From Myxococcales bacterium (GTDB lineage Bacteria > Myxococcota_A > Polyangia > Fen-1088), in the NCBI GenBank assembly GCA_022184915.1, contig JAGTJU010000003.1, forward strand, positions 620,001-684,000: a stretch of DNA of 64,000 nucleotides, given 5' to 3'. Within the stretch, counting starts at the first letter, position 1; each line of letters starts with the position of its first letter. Shown here in pieces: positions 23,050 to 30,039 of the stretch. A program made the translations under genes and the position numbers. The notes under the pieces were generated by a model. The model was not told the DNA's origin and ran no database searches. It was given only the letters and a program-made list of their open reading frames with translations.

Positions 23050-23416
23050 TACCAATGTCCTGGTCCGCCTGTTTACGAGGGACGACGAAAAACAGGCGGC
23101 CTCTGCTGATGACTTCATACAAGGAGGAGCTTGGGTCTCCCATCTGGTGTTGCTTGAGACGAGTTGGGTGCTCACCAGCGTGTATGACGTGACATCGAAG
23201 CAGCTCATGGCGGCGCTGGAGATGCTACTGCAGCATGAGAGCTTGGTGATCCAGGACGCAGATGTTGTCTCTTCGGCACTCGGCCTGTTCAAGGAGAATC
23301 CATCGCTCGGCTTCTCAGATTATCTTGTTCTTGAGGTAGCGCGGAAGGCCGGTCACCTGCCACTAGGGACGTTTGACAAGCAGTTGGGGAAAGTCGATGG
23401 AGCGCATCGACTTTAA
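23036..23416 (+). CDS. vapC: VapC PIN-domain toxin
   Basis: From the second ATG the protein starts RAVDTNVLVRLFTRDDEKQA with the first catalytic aspartate. It has VLLETSWVLTSVYDV with the glutamate and GFSDYLVLEVARKAG with later acids. An earlier in-frame ATG at 23021 is possible. It overlaps vapB by 14 bases or more. The stop lies just before the R'' box. Active-site residues are complete. Confidence 0.9.
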   Translation: MRAVDTNVLVRLFTRDDEKQAASADDFIQGGAWVSHLVLLETSWVLTSVYDVTSKQLMAALEMLLQHESLVIQDADVVSSALGLFKENPSLGFSDYLVLEVARKAGHLPLGTFDKQLGKVDGAHRL

Positions 23417-23423
23417 ATTGGGC

Positions 23424-23557
23424 GTCCAACCAAACGTTGAAGCTGCCAAAGCCTTCCGGATGTCGTTGCAGAACCAAAATGGGTTATCGAAGGGCATGCT
23501 CCACCTGGTCGTGCACTTCAACGAAGGCTTCGCCGCTGAACGCCAAACACGTTGGGC
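23424..23557 (+). repeat. attC site, 134 bp
   Basis: R'' is GTCCAAC (23424-23430), matching cassette 17. R' is GTTGGGC (23551-23557). Confidence 0.93.
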
Positions 23558-23564
23558 GGACGGC

Positions 23565-23593
23565 TGGACCACGTTATGAACATCGTTCATAAT
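23565..23593 (+). promoter_or_regulatory. Promoter and operator of the AbrB/Doc cassette
   Basis: TGGACC (23565-23570), 17 bases and CATAAT (23588-23593). The inverted repeat TTATGAAC/GTTCATAA (23574-23581, 23585-23592) covers it. The ATG is 7 bases after the -10 box. The same promoter survives at 25850-25886 in a decayed copy. Confidence 0.62.
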
Positions 23594-23600
23594 CGACTTT

Positions 23601-23828
23601 ATGGCGAAGCGATTGCAGGCGATCGGGAATAGCTCCGGAATCATTATCGACCGGCCAATTCTCGACATGCTCGGAATCACCTCAGAAACCGAACTCGAGG
23701 TGAAAACGGACGGCAAGAGTCTGATAATCACTCCGCTGGATGACGCGAAGAGGCGGAGCAGGTTGAAGGCGATTCAGGCAAGGACCCTTAAGAAGCACGC
23801 CGGGACGTTTCGGAAGCTGGCCAAGTAG
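23601..23828 (+). CDS. AbrB/MazE-type antitoxin (cassette 18)
   Basis: The 75-residue protein reads AKRLQAIGNSSGIIIDRPIL and ELEVKTDGKSLIITPLDDAK, the AbrB-type domain found in MazE and in Doc-associated antitoxins. It overlaps the Doc reading frame by 1 base. Because the Doc gene is frameshifted, this antitoxin may now be an orphan. A partial copy is at 25847-25986. Confidence 0.85.
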   Translation: MAKRLQAIGNSSGIIIDRPILDMLGITSETELEVKTDGKSLIITPLDDAKRRSRLKAIQARTLKKHAGTFRKLAK

Positions 23829-24225
23829 TGGATTCCCCGGATTTTCTGACTCTGCAAGAGGTGCTCGCGCTGCATGCTGACCAAATTCGTGAGTTTGGCG
23901 GGGCGGATGGGGCAGAAGCATGGAGGGGCTTCGATCAGCTCTGGGGCAGCCCGAGGCAACGTTCGGCGGAGGGTACCTCCACAAGGGGTTGTTCGAGATG
24001 GCTGCGGCGTTGCTTTTCACATCGCGGAGAATCAACCATTCGTGGATGGAAACAAGCGGACGGCGCTGAACGCCGCCATGAAACTTCTTGGCGCTCAACG
24101 GCTTCGAGATCATCGATCCCGAAGAGCACCTGTATCCCGCGATGATAGCGCTGGGGTCGGACGAGAATGCCAAGGAAAACTTGGCGCTCCTGTTCGAGCG
24201 ACTCTCGATTCCCTGGGTAGACTAG
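23828..24225 (+). pseudogene. doc: Doc/Fic-family toxin gene with three frameshifts
   Basis: Segments in three frames reassemble a Doc protein: FLTLQEVLALHADQIREFGG; then GLRSALGQPEATFGGGYLHK and GLFEMAAALL; then FHIAENQPFVDGNKRTALNA with the HPF.DGNKR-type motif; then GFEIIDPEEHLYPAMIALGS to SIPWVD and a stop at 24225. Shifts are near 23908, 24014 and 24085. Three independent indels make sequencing error unlikely. Loss of the toxin is the likely explanation. Confidence 0.82.
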
Positions 24226-24239
24226 CGGCAACTGACGCC

Positions 24240-24330
24240 GCCGAACCCGGCGTTGCAGCTGCCAAAGCCGCGGGGCTCAAAGCAGAACCTAGACAGCCCT
24301 GTGGTGGGCAGGCACCATAGGGGATGTGGG
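24240..24330 (+). repeat. Truncated attC
   Basis: R'' GCCGAAC (24240-24246) with L'' CCGGCGTTGCAGCTGCCAAA resembles the site at 25712, but the L' and R' half is gone. The R'' does not match the TTGGGC start of cassette 18, indicating a recombined end. Confidence 0.72.
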
Positions 24331-24342
24331 CATGAGCGATTC

Positions 24343-24586
24343 ATGGTACGAAGACGGCCGTTTCCATCCCCGACGCGATATTCGAAGACGCAGAGCGCCT
24401 TGCTCGTAGTATGAAGCGTTCTCGTGCAGCGAACTCTACAGCCGTGCGTTGTCGGGATACGTTGCTCGTCACGCCCCGGACCAAGTGACCGAGGAGATGA
24501 ATCGGGTTGTTGCGGCGGTGGACGAACCTAACGACACGTTCGCCACAACTGCTGCCCGCCGCACATTGAGGCGCGCCGAGTGGTAG
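24343..24586 (+). pseudogene. mazE: MazE-like antitoxin gene, frameshifted (cassette 19)
   Basis: One frame reads TKTAVSIPDAIFEDAERLAR then SMKRSR. After an inserted base near 24427 another frame continues ELYSRALSGYVARHAPDQVT and RRTLRRAEW to the stop at 24584-24586. Together these are a CopG/MazE-type antitoxin. The ATG at 24343 is out of frame by one base. The cassette start has been deleted. Confidence 0.72.
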
Positions 24587-24588
24587 CC

Positions 24589-24663
24589 GTGAGTCAAGGA
24601 GACGTTTGTTGGGTAGACTTCGGAGAGCCAAGCGATTCGGAACCAGGGTTCCGAAGGCCCAAC
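24589..24663 (+). pseudogene. mazF: MazF-like toxin, only the first residues remain
   Basis: From a GTG the frame reads SQGDVCWVDFGEPSDSEPGF and RRP, the highly conserved N-terminus of MazF. Exactly at the following codons the sequence becomes the R'' box GCCCAAC of an attC. The rest of the toxin is missing, so the cassette was rebuilt by recombination within mazF. Confidence 0.78.
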
Positions 24664-24755
24664 GCAGAAGGACAAAGGCATGCTGGGTGCTTGAAGCCCA
24701 GTCGCGGTTGTGGAACCCTGTCGTGGGCATTGAGCTTAAGCCCGAGACGTTAGGC
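24657..24755 (+). repeat. attC site, 99 bp
   Basis: R'' is GCCCAAC (24657-24663) and R' is GTTAGGC (24749-24755), with arms GCTTGAAGCCCAG and GGGCATTGAGCTTAAGCCC. Confidence 0.85.
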
Positions 24756-24763
24756 ATTCACCC

Positions 24764-25381
24764 GTGGACTATCAGATACATCGCGAGAAGGCGGTCCTGG
24801 ACTCGACGGGGTACATGGAAATTGGGCCAGGGAGGTATTCGGGAAAGCATTGGCAACAGGGGTTTCTCTTTGTATGGGAAGATGCTTTCGGGATGGCTGA
24901 GGGAATCCTCGCCAAGCACGTCGCCAACTACGATCACTTCTCTATGATCGACATCCCGAAGCACGTCGGCGAGAAGGTGGTGGCTGAATGGCGCGACGTC
25001 GCAGATCGTTTGGAAGACATGAGTTCTGAGCAGGCACACACAGCCCTCAATCTGTCCGCCGCGTATCGTGACCGAGTGGACGGAACACCCATGAACGACG
25101 CGAAAACCCCTGAAGACGCGGAGGAGTTGGAAGACCTACTGGAGGCGGCCAGGGGAGCGAACTGGGACGCCCAACATGGCCCGAAGCATCTGCGTTCTGG
25201 GCGATACTTCTCCTATGAGAAACCGACGAGTCAAGGCGGAGCATCGGTTGCGAGAGACGCCGTCGTTGAACCCGGCATTGAAGACAGTCGGCCGCTTCGC
25301 GGCCGCCGCTTGACGCCAACCACGTTCGGCGGACAGGGCGTGCGGCACTTGCGGGCGATACCGGGATATCGTGACCAATAA
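24764..25381 (+). CDS. Fused protein: unknown N-terminal domain plus the zeta-partner module (cassette 20)
   Basis: A GTG at 24764 opens 205 codons. The first 105 residues (ending near DVADRLEDMSSEQ) include GPGRYSGKHWQQGFLFVWED and FSMIDIPKHVGEKVVAEWRD, and belong to no family I know. From an internal ATG at 25091 the sequence is the same small partner seen at 735 and 18927 (NDAKTPEDAEELEDLLEAAR). Here it is in frame with the upstream part, so the two are either fused or reinitiated. The frame lacks the usual stop after GIED and reads through the whole attC. Confidence 0.65.
   Translation: MDYQIHREKAVLDSTGYMEIGPGRYSGKHWQQGFLFVWEDAFGMAEGILAKHVANYDHFSMIDIPKHVGEKVVAEWRDVADRLEDMSSEQAHTALNLSAAYRDRVDGTPMNDAKTPEDAEELEDLLEAARGANWDAQHGPKHLRSGRYFSYEKPTSQGGASVARDAVVEPGIEDSRPLRGRRLTPTTFGGQGVRHLRAIPGYRDQ
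25265..25330 (+). repeat. attC site, short 66-bp type
   Basis: R'' is GTTGAAC (25265-25271), which does not match the TTAGGC start of cassette 20. R' is GTTCGGC (25324-25330). The hairpin CGGCCGC/TTCG is the same as in the zeta cassettes, so this end was captured from one of them. Confidence 0.82.
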
Positions 25382-25697
25382 GCCACCGAAAAGAGCGAAA
25401 GGGAACGCCTCGAGCTTTTTGGAGCAGCTCATGAAGGGCCCAGTGACGTTGGGAGACGCTCTGTCGGCCATTCGAGAGTCCGAGGAGATGAGCCTTTCGG
25501 AGTTCGCAGCGATTTTGGAGGTTTCGCGCTCGCACCTTTGCGACCTGGAGCAAGGGCGTAGAGCCGTCAGCCCCGGGCGAGCAGCACGCTTCGCGAAGGC
25601 GTTGAAGCAACATGAAGCTCAGTTTGTACGACTTGCGCTGCAGGACCAAGTGCATGCAGCGGGGCTCAAACTGAAGGTCGAAGTCCATGCGGCGTGA
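25371..25697 (+). CDS. Solitary XRE-family DNA-binding protein (cassette 21)
   Basis: From a GTG the 108-residue product contains EEMSLSEFAAILEVSRSHLC and DLEQGRRAVSPGRAARF, a typical XRE helix-turn-helix. No toxin gene accompanies it. The N-terminus is basic (KPPKRAKGN). It could be an antitoxin left from a pair, or a solitary regulator. The cassette ends match (TTCGGC, GCCGAAC). Confidence 0.85.
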   Translation: MTNKPPKRAKGNASSFLEQLMKGPVTLGDALSAIRESEEMSLSEFAAILEVSRSHLCDLEQGRRAVSPGRAARFAKALKQHEAQFVRLALQDQVHAAGLKLKVEVHAA

Positions 25698-25711
25698 AGC
25701 CCAGGACTGCC

Positions 25712-25846
25712 GCCGAACCCGGCGTTGCATATGCCCAAGCCGCGGGGCTCAAGCAGAACCTAGACAGTCCTGTGATGGGCAGGCACCATGGCGGATGTGA
25801 GCGATCAGCGATGAGGCTTTGCCGCTTGACGCCAACCAAGTTCGGC
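25712..25846 (+). repeat. attC site, 135 bp, last clear site of the array
   Basis: R'' is GCCGAAC (25712-25718), matching cassette 21. R' is GTTCGGC (25840-25846). No convincing attC lies further right. Confidence 0.93.
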
Positions 25847-25986
25847 GGACGGCTGGACCACGTTATGAACATCGTTCATCATCGACAGCCGGACGGCAAG
25901 AGTCTGACAATCACACCAGTGGATGACGGGAAGAGGCGGAGCAGGTTGAAGGCGATTCAGGCGAGGCAACGTTCCGCGGAGAGTCC
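25847..25986 (+). pseudogene. Remnant of the AbrB/Doc cassette
   Basis: The promoter/operator (TTATGAAC/GTTCAT) and codons for DGKSLTITPVDDGKRRSRLK are recognisable from cassette 18, but most of the antitoxin and all of Doc are missing. This is the decayed distal end of the array. Confidence 0.75.
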
Positions 25987-26290
25987 ATGTTGACCGTGGG
26001 CATCTTTGTGTTCGACGAGGTCGAGGTCCTCGACTTCGCAGGGCCTTTCGAGGTCTTCTCGACGGCATCCCGGGTGAGCGCAAAAGGGGGGGCCGTCCCG
26101 TTTCGGACCGTCACCATCGCCAAGTCCTGTGCGTTCCCGGGGTGGGCTCCAGATCCAACCTCACCACTGGTTCGGTGAACATCCTCACCTGGACGTCGTG
26201 ATCGTGCCGGGCGGCGACGTGGCAGGGGAGCTACGCGATGACAGCGTCATCCGCTGGATCGCAGCGACCGCAGCCGCTGCGCGCCTGGGA
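25987..26290 (+). pseudogene. DJ-1/PfpI-family gene fragment
   Basis: One frame reads LTVGIFVFDEVEVLDFAGPF and EVFSTASRVS. After a shift near 26130 another frame continues RGGLQIQPHHWFGEHPHLDV and VIVPGGDVAGELRDD to AATAAAARL. These are the N-terminal half of a PfpI/GATase1-like protein. The region with the nucleophilic cysteine is missing. Confidence 0.75.
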
Positions 26291-26363
26291 AAGTCGACGG
26301 AGCTCATCGACTTTGAGTCGGTCGTCCTACAAACTCCCACGTTACAGCAGCCAAAGCTCTCAG

Positions 26364-26876
26364 ATGAAGAACGACTGTCTCTTTTGCCGAATTGCCTCAG
26401 GCGTCATCCGGACGAGGACGATTGAGGAAGATGAGCACTACATGGCGTTTCTCACGATCTTTCCGAATACGCCCGGTTGCACGGTGGTGATTCCTCGTGA
26501 GCACACGCCGAGCTACTTCGTGGAGGCCAATCCTGCGACCCTCGCGGGGTTGATGGACTTCTCGAAGCAGGTCGCAAGCGTGCTCGACGCAGCATTCGAT
26601 GACGTAGGTCGCACGGCCCTGGTTTTCGAGGGGTACGGGGTAGATCATCTACACGCGAAGCTCTTTCCGATGCACGGCACGCCGAAGCCGGGTGAACCAT
26701 GGCGGCAGATCAAGTCGGACATCAATGCGTGGAGCGACACCTACAAGGGTTACATCTCGAGTCACGACTGCAACACCTGCAGTGACGACGAGCTAGACCG
26801 GGTTCATGCGCATATCCTGGCCCGCAAGGCGACGCTGCCGAGCGCTCGTGGCGATACGGGGCCGAAGACGACCTGA
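26364..26876 (+). CDS. HIT-family protein
   Basis: The 170-residue protein begins KNDCLFCRIASGVIRTRTIE with a zinc-type CxxC. It contains TPGCTVVIPREHTPSYF and the active-site segment GYGVDHLHAKLFPMHG. The family motif is H-x-H-x-H. Here the third histidine is a lysine, a variant known in some bacterial HIT proteins, while the nucleophilic central histidine is retained. HIT proteins hydrolyse or transfer nucleotidyl groups. It is the first intact gene beyond the cassette array. An in-frame extension upstream to 26238 was not used. Confidence 0.85.
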   Translation: MKNDCLFCRIASGVIRTRTIEEDEHYMAFLTIFPNTPGCTVVIPREHTPSYFVEANPATLAGLMDFSKQVASVLDAAFDDVGRTALVFEGYGVDHLHAKLFPMHGTPKPGEPWRQIKSDINAWSDTYKGYISSHDCNTCSDDELDRVHAHILARKATLPSARGDTGPKTT

Positions 26877-26930
26877 GGCGCACGGACGGCGCAAAGTGCA
26901 AACGTTTGCGAAGTGAGCTACATCTTCCGC

Positions 26931-27545
26931 ATGTCGCCACCCGAACCGGTTCGCCTCTTTGGCTCGTATACGTCCCCTTTCGTGCGCCGTATCCGGATCG
27001 TGTGCCTGGAGCTGGGCGTTCCCTTTTCCATGGTCGATACCATGACCCCCGAGGGACAGGCTGATTTGCGGCAGCGCAGCCCCATTTGGAAGGTTCCTGC
27101 GGCGGAGATCAACGGCCAGCTGGTGCTGGACTCCCACGTCATCTCGGACGTGTTGCTCGCGCGGTACGGAGGCCAGGGCCCCCTGGCTTCCTTGGCCCTG
27201 GACGATATCGAAGGTCGTAACGCCGTGAGCGTGATCGACGGTGCGCTGGATGCGCTCATCAACGTCTTCTATCTTGCCAAGGATGGGGTCACACCCGAGC
27301 AGGTGCCCTATCTCGAAAAACAAAGGGCCCGTGCGGCCAGCGCGCTTTCATGGTTGGACGCGCGGGTGCATGAGCCCTTCGTGACCTCGAAGCAGGCATT
27401 GGGGCTGCCCGAGGTGGCGCTGGGCACGGCGCTCGGCTGGATGCGTTTTCGCAACGCCTACCCCATCGGCACGCACCCGCGGCTGATGCGTTGCCTGGAG
27501 GCGCTGGAGGCGCGGCCGAGTTTCCTGTCGACCGCGCCCGGCTGA
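26931..27545 (+). CDS. Glutathione S-transferase-like protein
   Basis: The ATG at 26931 gives 204 residues. The thioredoxin-like N-terminal domain starts PVRLFGSYTSPFVRRIRIVC and continues VPFSMVDTMTPEGQ, IWKVPAAEINGQLVLDSHVI. An all-helical C-terminal domain follows with LGLPEVALGTALGWMRFR and HPRLMRCLEALEARPSF. The fold is that of bacterial GSTs. The serine of SYTSPFVRR stands where the catalytic residue is expected. A GTG extension to 26913 is possible but less likely. Confidence 0.85.
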   Translation: MSPPEPVRLFGSYTSPFVRRIRIVCLELGVPFSMVDTMTPEGQADLRQRSPIWKVPAAEINGQLVLDSHVISDVLLARYGGQGPLASLALDDIEGRNAVSVIDGALDALINVFYLAKDGVTPEQVPYLEKQRARAASALSWLDARVHEPFVTSKQALGLPEVALGTALGWMRFRNAYPIGTHPRLMRCLEALEARPSFLSTAPG

Positions 27546-27576
27546 CCCGTGTGCCGTGCAGGCGCCTGCACGGCCT

Positions 27577-28482
27577 TCAACGGTGCGGGGCCTCGGGCAC
27601 CGGAGCTTCGGGCGCCGGACCCAAAACGTCGCGACAAGCGGCCGGTAACGTGGGCTCGGCCTTTGCCCTGGCTTCCTTGCGCCGCTCGAGGGCCGCGCGG
27701 CTCTCGTCAGAGATCCACCACGAGAGCTTGTCGCAGCCGGGCTCGGACCCAAGCGGGGGCTGAGGCTCGCAGTGCGGGCTGTCCGTGGGGCAGCGCAGGC
27801 GCACATGGAAGTGGTCGTGGTGCCCCCACCACGGACGAAGCTTGGCCAACCAGGCCCGATCCGTGGGCACGCTGTCGCAGATGAGCTGTTTGACCCGCGC
27901 GTGCACGAAGATCCGATCCACCTCGGGGGCTGCCGCCGCCAGCGCGAGCACCCGTGCGAGGGACGGATGCCAGGCCGACGTGGCCCGCTTCGTGGCGAGA
28001 TCCACGACCGCCGCGGCCTCGAAGCGGTTGCGCTCGGCTTCGCTGAGGGCGCGCCGGCGCGCCTCGGGTGGCGTGACGTACCAGATGTCCACGTCGAGAC
28101 CCGTCTGGTGGCTGGCGTGGCCCGTTGGCGCGGGCCCTCCGCGGGGCTGCGACAAGTCGCCGACCATGAGCGGACCCAGCTTGGCCTTGGCCACCTGACG
28201 GCTCAGTTTGCGGACGTAACGAACCAGGTCCGGGTGGCCGAACGTACGCCTGCGGTGGGGACGCGTCACCTGGTAGGTGGGGTCGTGTTCGGGCAACGCC
28301 TGTGCCCCCGTCAGGCACCCTGCACTGGTGCCGCCATAGACCTGCGCCGGGCCCGTCGTGGGCACGCGCACCCGGCTCCAGGGCACGGGGTCCGCAGGAA
28401 AGCGGTCGGTCGAGACCCCGGGCGCTGCCGAGGCGCTGCCCAAAGACAGAGCGAGCGCCGCGACCCTCAGCCCAGCTTCCAC
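27577..28482 (-). CDS. mepA: Penicillin-insensitive murein endopeptidase (M74)
   Basis: The 301-residue protein starts with a signal peptide (GLRVAALALSLGSASA). It has the metal-binding GHASHQTGLDVDIW and the second zinc motif WWGHHDHFHVRLRC, as in MepA. MepA cleaves D-Ala-meso-DAP cross-links in the periplasm. A CEPQPPLGSEPGCD segment with paired cysteines is also typical. The gene overlaps the end of cysS by 16 bases, so the two may be cotranscribed. Confidence 0.92.
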   Translation of the reverse strand: MEAGLRVAALALSLGSASAAPGVSTDRFPADPVPWSRVRVPTTGPAQVYGGTSAGCLTGAQALPEHDPTYQVTRPHRRRTFGHPDLVRYVRKLSRQVAKAKLGPLMVGDLSQPRGGPAPTGHASHQTGLDVDIWYVTPPEARRRALSEAERNRFEAAAVVDLATKRATSAWHPSLARVLALAAAAPEVDRIFVHARVKQLICDSVPTDRAWLAKLRPWWGHHDHFHVRLRCPTDSPHCEPQPPLGSEPGCDKLSWWISDESRAALERRKEARAKAEPTLPAACRDVLGPAPEAPVPEAPHR

Positions 28483-29963
28483 GTGGTGCCGCTCGTGCCG
28501 TCGAAGAGCTTTACGCCCTGGGCGGCCAGCTCGTCGCGGAGCTGATCTGAGAGCGCAAAGTCCTTGGCTGCGCGGGCCTGCGTGCGCGCCGTGATGCGCC
28601 CCTCGACCCAGGCCGGATCCAGCCCCCGGGCGTGAGCCCGCCGATCGCGTACGCGCAGCAGCAGCGCCTCGGGCACCTGGGCGCCGATGCCCAGGTGGCG
28701 GTCGAGCGCCGCGAAGCCAGCCTGGGCCAGATCCACCCAGGCCTTCGGCACCTGGCCCCCTTTGCCGAGGGCCCGATCACACAGCTCGTTCACGGCGCGC
28801 AGGAAGTCGATCATGTGCGCCAGGGCCACGGGCATGTTGAGGTCGTCGTCGAGGCTGTCGGCGAGCCGCTCCGTGAACGCCGCGAGATCGGCGGGCGGCG
28901 TTTCGGCCTTGCCACCCAGGCGCTTTTCCGGGAGCGAGGCCAGGCGCAGCTGGGTCTCGTAGAGGTACTCGAGCCGCCGCTCGGCCTCCTCGAAGAGCGG
29001 AAAGCCCGTGACCTTGCCGGTCTCGTCTTGGGTCCAATCGAGGTTGAGCGGTGAACGGTAGTGCACCGTGAACATGCCCAAGCGGACCGCTTCGGCTTCG
29101 ACCTTCGCGAACACGTCGCGGCAACCAAAGAAGTTGCCGAGGCTCTTCGACATCTTCTCTTTGTTCACCTGGACGAAGCCGTTGTGCATCCACAGGCGCG
29201 CCATGGTGCAGCCGGTGGCGCCCTCGCTTTGCGCAATCTCGTTTTCATGATGAGGAAAGACGAGATCCAGGCCCCCACCGTGCAAATCGAAGGAATCGCC
29301 CAGGTGCTTCATGCTCATCGCCGAGCACTCGATGTGCCAGCCGGGCCGACCGGGACCCCAGGGGCTTGGCCAGCTGAGCTCGCCCTCGCTCGCCCCCTTC
29401 CACAGCGCAAAATCGTGCGGATGGCGTTTGCGCGCGGCTTCTTCTTCGTCGGTGCGCCCGCTGGCGCCCGCTTCCAGATCCTCCACTTTGCGGTGGGACA
29501 GCTTGCCGTAGCTCTTGAACGCGGGCACGTCGTAGTACACGTCGCCGCCCGAGACGTAGGCCATTTTGGCCTCGATGAGGCGGCTGATGAGCGCGCGAAT
29601 CTCATCGAGGTGCTCGCTGACCCGCGGCTCACGATCCGGCGGCAGATTCCCGAGCGCCGCCATGTCGGCGTGGTAGGCCTCGGTCATGCGCTGGGCCAAC
29701 TCCAGGGGATCTTCGCCTTTGTCCCGCGCCCGGTTGAGGATCTTGTCGTCGATGTCGGTGACGTTGCGGACGTAGGTGACCTCGAGCCCCCGCGCGCGCA
29801 GGTGGCGGGCCAGGACGTCGTACACCACGTAGCACCGGGCGTGGCCGAGGTGAGAGAGGTCGTAGACCGTCGGCCCGCACACGTACATGCGAAACCGCCC
29901 CGGTTCGAGGGGCGTGAGGAGCTCTTTTTGGCTGGTGAGCGTATTGAAGAGGCGAATGTTCAT
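28467..29963 (-). CDS. cysS: Cysteinyl-tRNA synthetase
   Basis: The 498-residue protein has the class I signatures: DLSHLGHARCYVVYDV (HIGH type) near residue 35 and KEKMSKSLGN near 270. Zinc ligands are visible in MYVCGPTVYD and WHIECSAM. It charges tRNA-Cys in the cytoplasm. Length and order agree with bacterial CysS throughout. The C-terminal anticodon-binding region reads LSDQLRDELAAQGVKLFDGT. Confidence 0.97.
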   Translation of the reverse strand: MNIRLFNTLTSQKELLTPLEPGRFRMYVCGPTVYDLSHLGHARCYVVYDVLARHLRARGLEVTYVRNVTDIDDKILNRARDKGEDPLELAQRMTEAYHADMAALGNLPPDREPRVSEHLDEIRALISRLIEAKMAYVSGGDVYYDVPAFKSYGKLSHRKVEDLEAGASGRTDEEEAARKRHPHDFALWKGASEGELSWPSPWGPGRPGWHIECSAMSMKHLGDSFDLHGGGLDLVFPHHENEIAQSEGATGCTMARLWMHNGFVQVNKEKMSKSLGNFFGCRDVFAKVEAEAVRLGMFTVHYRSPLNLDWTQDETGKVTGFPLFEEAERRLEYLYETQLRLASLPEKRLGGKAETPPADLAAFTERLADSLDDDLNMPVALAHMIDFLRAVNELCDRALGKGGQVPKAWVDLAQAGFAALDRHLGIGAQVPEALLLRVRDRRAHARGLDPAWVEGRITARTQARAAKDFALSDQLRDELAAQGVKLFDGTSGTTWKLG

Positions 29964-30039
29964 GGCCGAAGGGCGGGATGATAACGGCCCCAGCCCCCCG
30001 CGCCAAGGCCACGTTGGCCGCGAAGCGGCAACGAATCTG

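Noticed and set aside
91-25846. Regularly repeated sequences considered as a CRISPR array
   Set aside because: Repeats are 66-137 bp, imperfectly palindromic, separated by gene-sized units of 0.4-1 kb, and bear R''/R' boxes. No cas genes are present.
1-26300. Search for an integron integrase or attI
   Set aside because: The only recombination genes are DDE transposases, IS110-type and IstAB. No tyrosine recombinase motifs were found, so the integrase is presumed outside the window.
26290-26363. A further attC-like R' (CACGTTACAGC) before the HIT gene
   Set aside because: No matching R'' or paired arms could be found, so it is not counted as a site.
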